NCBI GenBank assembly: GCA_029204225.1
Contig: CM055104.1
Span: 56,109,447-56,173,446, forward strand
Reading direction: 5' to 3'
Length of the DNA stretch: 64,000 nt
Source of the DNA: Diphasiastrum complanatum
Lineage: Eukaryota > Streptophyta > Lycopodiopsida > Lycopodiales > Lycopodiaceae
Both the position numbers and the translations under genes were made by a program. Shown here piece by piece: positions 59,601-64,000 of the stretch. Position 1 is the stretch's first letter. Each line of letters begins with the position of its first letter. The notes beneath the pieces were generated by a model, which ran no database searches, had not been told where the DNA came from, and saw nothing but the letters and a program-made list of their open reading frames with translations.

Positions 59601-62539
59601 TCTTTTCATCTGAATCATATCACTTTATAGACATTTTTTGAGCTTCCAAATATGTGAAACGAACCTCCACACCTGTGAACAGCTCTACTTTCCCACATCT
59701 TTTGAGGAAAATTGAGGGATTACAAAACCCTACTTTTTTAAATTGTGTATTAACAACAGTTAAAAATTATCTCATTTTCAGAAGGTGTGACTTGCGAGAG
59801 CAAAGAAAATGAATAAATGAATAAATGAATAAATAAATAAGCAAAATTTCTCTCTCTATTGTGTTTCTTGATTTCTTAACTATGTAAGGATGTCAAACAT
59901 TCTCCAAGAGGCTACAGTTGCTAGCATAGATACCCGTTCCGATCCCAGAGGATCGGAACGTACAGTTCCGTACGTACGGAACGAACGTGTTCCATATGTA
60001 CAGAACAACTGCCTGTTTTTTGCCCATTTTTTTGCAGCGTGACCTGAATTTCAGATTTTGCATAAAAGGAGAGCGCGGTCAGGCAGTTTGCAGGTACAGC
60101 CGCCAGTGAGGAGGAGGGTGTGGAGAGTATGTGATGCCAAGATCCGCTTTCAGCCGAACGTGTTTGACATCAATGTCTAGTCATTGTAGGAAGTACTATT
60201 GAAGGTCCATCCATCTCCATAGCTTTCTATTCAGTGTTTTTTTTTCCGTATGACGTTTTTTGCATCCTCTTTCAATTTTTTCGAAAACCTCTCATGGATA
60301 GTATGTTGCGTTTTTTTTTTGCGTAGTACATGTCATCTGTCACGGATGTATCATTGATATGGCTTCCCATATAGGCTTCCGCTTGTTATTTGCCGTTTTT
60401 TTTTGTCGCTTCTCATTCACATGCTATTTTCTTTTTGTTGTTTAGGGTCTTTACTATATTCAAGCATTCATGTTTTGCATCGCATATACGTCTAGACTTT
60501 AGAATTGTCAAGGCAACTTTGTCAGGTCTTTTCAGTTGCTATCCATTTATAGGGCTCTTGGTTTATCCCAGATCCCCACAGCATCCACATCGGGTCAGAG
60601 ACGTAGAGGCCAACCGAGAGGTTCTGGTACCAGTGCTGGGATACAGCTAGGGAGAGGCAGGCCACCCATCAGTGGTAGGGCTCGAGCGAGGCCCAGAGAG
60701 CCAGTGGCCTCATCTGATACACTAGAGAGGACTCAATTTTACATGCCACCGATGAGCTCTCAGACTAGGTTGTTTATGTGCTTACACTAGTGACAGATAC
60801 ATGTGCTCATGGATAGCAGACATATTGAGGCACAGTGCTTCACATTTTACGCGCCTGTGTGCCATCTATTGCTGTTTTGATATCATCAGTTATTACAGTT
60901 TTTGTATTTCGTTTATGTTTCTTATTTGTCAATTTATCTATCAAGTTTTCAAATTTTCTGTAGAAATGTATGCTAGGACTTGGCGAAAATTCCATTTCGG
61001 ATCGAGCATCTATGGTTGCTAGTGATGACAACAAACTTGAAGATAGCACTAATGGAATCTAGAACTTTTTAAGTTCAAGCACATCTTGGCTAGAAAGGAT
61101 TTGTAGGACTGCACATCTAGTCACTCACACACGCTCTGTTTGTCAATAACTAGCACATGCAATTGCAATGGCAACGTCTTCTATTGCATCTAATGCATTT
61201 TGTTTTCTTGCCAATACGCTAGGCTACCAGTTTTACAGTAAGGATCACAATTGAAAAGTGTACCTTTTCAATCTTATGTACCTTTGGGTACTCTAATTCA
61301 ATTAATTCGTCACAATCCCTCCTCTACAGGTTGACGTCATCTTCCAACTTATAGTGTATATTCAACGAGTCTCCGTGCTACCAGATGACAAATACTCCTA
61401 TATGGCACCCACTTCTTCGATGCAGTTGCACCATCTACTACACCGACTCTACCTCCTACGATGTCATCAAGAGCCCACATTACATCTTGTTTCAATAGAC
61501 CTAGATGAAGGGCACATATATCATCTTACTACAATATCTTGTACCACATTGTGCTACAGTTATGATGATGTTCTTCTTTTTTAGCATTAGCACTAGATTA
61601 CCATCAAGTTAATCACAAACAAGACAAAGCACATGGTACCACGTCCTTACCCACAGTAGATAACAAACCCACAGATAAGAATATAAACACGTAAGCCTTC
61701 GTATGTTCTACAACTTAAAATGGACAATAAGCTATGTTTCTATCACTTCTAGGCTAAAAGGCACACTTAGATAGTGTGAAGCACAACAAAAAGCCAATCC
61801 CATTGCTCTCACCATTGTCTCATGTGTTGTATTCTACCCAATATTCTAATACAACAACAACAATGTTGTGAAGGCCTTGCCATAAATATGATACTTTTTG
61901 TAAATATTTGGAATGCAAAACTGATATTGAGTAAGTTGGAGTCATTCTACAAGACACAAATGACCTATTATGTTGTTCATAGTCGGTGACAATTTACTTG
62001 CTCACCTTTAGCTCTACTATTCATGAATTTACTCAGGCTCGACTATTTTGCTATTTGATATTCAAGACTTTGTGATTTTAATGTTGTAAGCAATCATAAT
62101 AATGGTTTTGTGATTAATTACAAGTTCAATAAAATTTTAGGAAAGTAATCACAATATTCAAAACTAAATTTCACAATTTCAAAATTTATTTCACTAAAGC
62201 AGTCCAGTCCACAATTTATGTTCACTAAAGTAGTCCAGTCCACAATTCCTTGTAGAATAATGATGAAGAATGATAACAAAAGAAGCGTATCATAATTCTA
62301 GCTTGCTCAAATTGAAACTAAACCTCATTAATTTGATCATTTCCAACCTAAAAGAAAAAATGTGATCACTTGCCTGCTATTAGACTTGAGTTGATCTCTA
62401 AACTCTTTGAATTTGGTATTTCGCAAGTTCTCAAAAGAGAAAATGTACAATGAGTTATACTTATCGATGCATTCATGTACGGTCTTCACTAGGGACTCCT
62501 TTTGTTCTTTGCCCCTCTTTTTAGTTTTTGACAAGGTTA
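56621..62539 (-). CDS. MRT4: MRT4 homologue, ribosome assembly factor (first exon beyond the window)
   Basis: Mrt4 is the nuclear paralogue of stalk protein P0. It binds 25S rRNA on pre-60S particles in the nucleolus and is later exchanged for P0. Seven coding exons join in frame (minus): 62374-62539, 58556-58646, 58381-58439, 58229-58289, 58024-58114, 56856-56932, 56621-56725, about 216 codons to the TAG at 56621-56623. Recognised blocks are [123 protein letters not shown] and [20 protein letters not shown]. These match plant and fungal Mrt4 over their length. Donors are GT except the first visible one, GCAAGT. No stop or shift interrupts the exons, so the gene is probably functional. The start codon and about 8 residues lie right of 64000. 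Confidence 0.95.
58647..62373 (-). other. Large GC-AG intron of MRT4 (3,727 bp)
   Basis: Donor AGCAG|GCAAGT at 62373 and acceptor TTGGTCAG at 58647. The flanking codons SN-SR-FFLGG join exactly as in Mrt4 proteins, which fixes both ends. It contains a GC-richer block near 59930-60790 with palindromes. There is also a short plus frame rich in Arg/Gly/Ser (60536-60790: [12 protein letters not shown]) that may be a transposon remnant. Otherwise there is no gene. Confidence 0.9.
59936..60006. repeat. Cluster of three GTTCC/GGAAC palindromes
   Basis: GTTCCGATCC-CAGA-GGATCGGAAC (59936-59959), then an 18-bp perfect palindrome GTTCCGTACGTACGGAAC (59965-59982). An imperfect GTTCCATATGTACAGAAC (59989-60006) follows. 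Likely a transposon end or protein-binding cluster. Confidence 0.85.
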
Positions 62540-64000
62540 CTGTAGTCACACACAACAAAGTTGGCGATTAACAAAATTGATAATGCTTACAAAATTATCA
62601 AAATTACTTGATTTCACCGTCAATCATCGTCACCAAGTATATTGATTATTAACAACAATAATAATCCAAAAAGCTTTATCACGCTCTTGAAAGCCAAAAG
62701 AACACTATATATTACAGCAAACCATAAAAAATTTATGGGCTTGCAATTATTGTGACACTTTCATTTATGCCAAACGACATTGTTCACCTAACAACTATTG
62801 CAATTAAATGCTACACATTGAACTCATGTTATTGATTGACACTTTTCCCATCTCTAAGGCCAACACTAGAAGCAGTAAGATGACTTTTATTGAAGGCACA
62901 CTATGTTAGGAACTAGTGTATAAGTAGAAGGGACTCCATTATCACTTTAAGCTCAAATTCGATGACGCCTCAAGCTAATATGAGAATAATCCACTAATTC
63001 AATTGCATATTTGGCATGTAATAAAAGTAACCAAATGGCTCCAACATTTAACTAAGAGATGCATTAAGCTGGGTCACGCAACTTATGAGCTGCTAAACAA
63101 AGTATAATCTCAGTAGCATTGTGTTACACACTAGCAAGATGCAATTCATAATAGATAATATAAAGGTTTAGGTGGCTAATATGATAGTTGAAATTGTATT
63201 GCCACAAAAAAACATAAAGAAAGACTATGAATGCTAAAACAATGTAGTTCAAGCAACCACAAAGTCAAATATTCATCATCACCCTCTTTTTCCCTCATTT
63301 CTCAACATTCAATTGTATTTACTTCATGTAACATCCTAGCACAAGAATAAGTCACAAAAAACATTTAACCTTTTGTTTTGTTACAAAATATAACACTAAA
63401 ATCATGATGGTTACACCCCACTCAACCATAAGTGCATGTAGGCAATACCACTATGACGAAAGTCTGAGGTGTCTAGCACACGTCCTCAAGGAGTGCCGTG
63501 AAAAAGTACGGGAAGGTGATGCCTCTACGAGACTAGGATTTAAGATGCCAGTCCCAAGAACCACACCTTGTTGCGATTACAGCTTGCATGCTGCCTGGGT
63601 TGGCAAACCTACCTGGTAGAAAATCTCGCTCGTATCCAAAGAATGCCACATCCATGCAATGAAAATCAACACTTAAGAGTCAAACTAGAACGAGATCCAC
63701 CTGCATGAAGAAGGTAGAATCTTAATGGAGCCTACAAGAATCCCGACTCATTTCCCATTGATTCTATCACGGAACAACTAGATCACACTTTAGAAGATCA
63801 TTGTCAACCAGGCCTCATCTTGCTTAGCCTAGGTCCCATTAGCTCCATCACCAACGTGTAGGTAGAAGATACTATTGACTAAGACTTATCCAATGTACTG
63901 GAATATATTATCGACTCAGCCTCATCTTGCAATCTTCAAAGTGATAGAGAGCAACTATTGTTGCATGGCCAATGCATGCATACAAGAAAGTGTGATTCCT
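62540..64000 (-). other. MRT4 intron 1 (partial)
   Basis: Lies upstream of the exon at 62374-62539, whose acceptor GACTACAG ends at 62540. No exon 1 (Mrt4 starts MPKSKR-like) is found before the window edge. The plus frame at 63404-63619 lies in DNA less AT-rich than its surroundings but resembles nothing I know. Confidence 0.6.

Noticed and set aside
63404-63619. 71-codon plus frame and possible 5S rRNA in MRT4 intron 1
   Set aside because: No 5S promoter elements or conserved 5S blocks were found, and the frame matches nothing.

Overview
The window is nuclear DNA from a land plant with a large, transposon-rich, AT-rich genome. Ty1/copia elements primed by initiator-Met tRNA (TGGTATCAGAGC sites), a CACTA-type terminus, Ty3/gypsy and Helitron remains and one conserved intron-rich gene point to this. 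The lineage is not fixed by the sequence; a fern, lycophyte or other large-genome plant would fit. Most of the DNA is nested, decayed mobile elements whose stop codons are often C-to-T or G-to-A changes. Very long (CT)n/(GA)n tracts recur, some inside LTRs.

Layout. 1-560: end of a copia pol. 990-1494: CACTA subterminal repeats and terminus. 1993-5051: minus-strand copia, interrupted by an LTR/PBS remnant and by a complete 404-bp TRIM (4134-4537) whose LTRs each contain a tRNA-like gene. 6185-6560: gypsy RT scrap. 6636-7630 and 11290-12800: two parts of an unrecognised intron-containing gene, separated by a copia element. 12973-17030: nested LTRs and copia scraps. 17564-18960: GA microsatellite, a GGTATCGAAAA minisatellite, and a five-unit array of alternating palindromes. 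19500-22564: two decayed copies of an unassigned transposase-like gene. 22690-24378 (minus): a centromere-type histone H3-like reading frame, broken by a frameshift and a stop, with a C-terminal extension. 24690-29560: gypsy protease scrap and a run of LTRs, including a solo LTR with a perfect CATAG duplication.

29820-36963: a gypsy element with gag, two zinc knuckles, no protease-RT, an integrase and a long downstream accessory frame. 37025-39923: CT tract and copia gag-protease. 40057-44680: minus-strand LTR element with both LTRs, PBS and PPT whose interior holds an intact 442-codon frame of unknown function made of two diverged tandem repeats. It lies in the gag of another copia element (44681-46821). 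47380-50450: Helitron Rep/helicase pseudogene, followed by an intact 275-codon internally deleted copia pol frame. 53383-54615: tandem Helitron-like ends with a GC-rich island between CT tracts.

56621-62539 (minus): the one clear host gene, MRT4, a ribosome-assembly factor. Seven coding exons are visible and the first lies beyond the right edge. One intron is 3.7 kb with a GC-AG boundary and holds a cluster of palindromes. No CRISPR, bacterial operon or rRNA gene is present.
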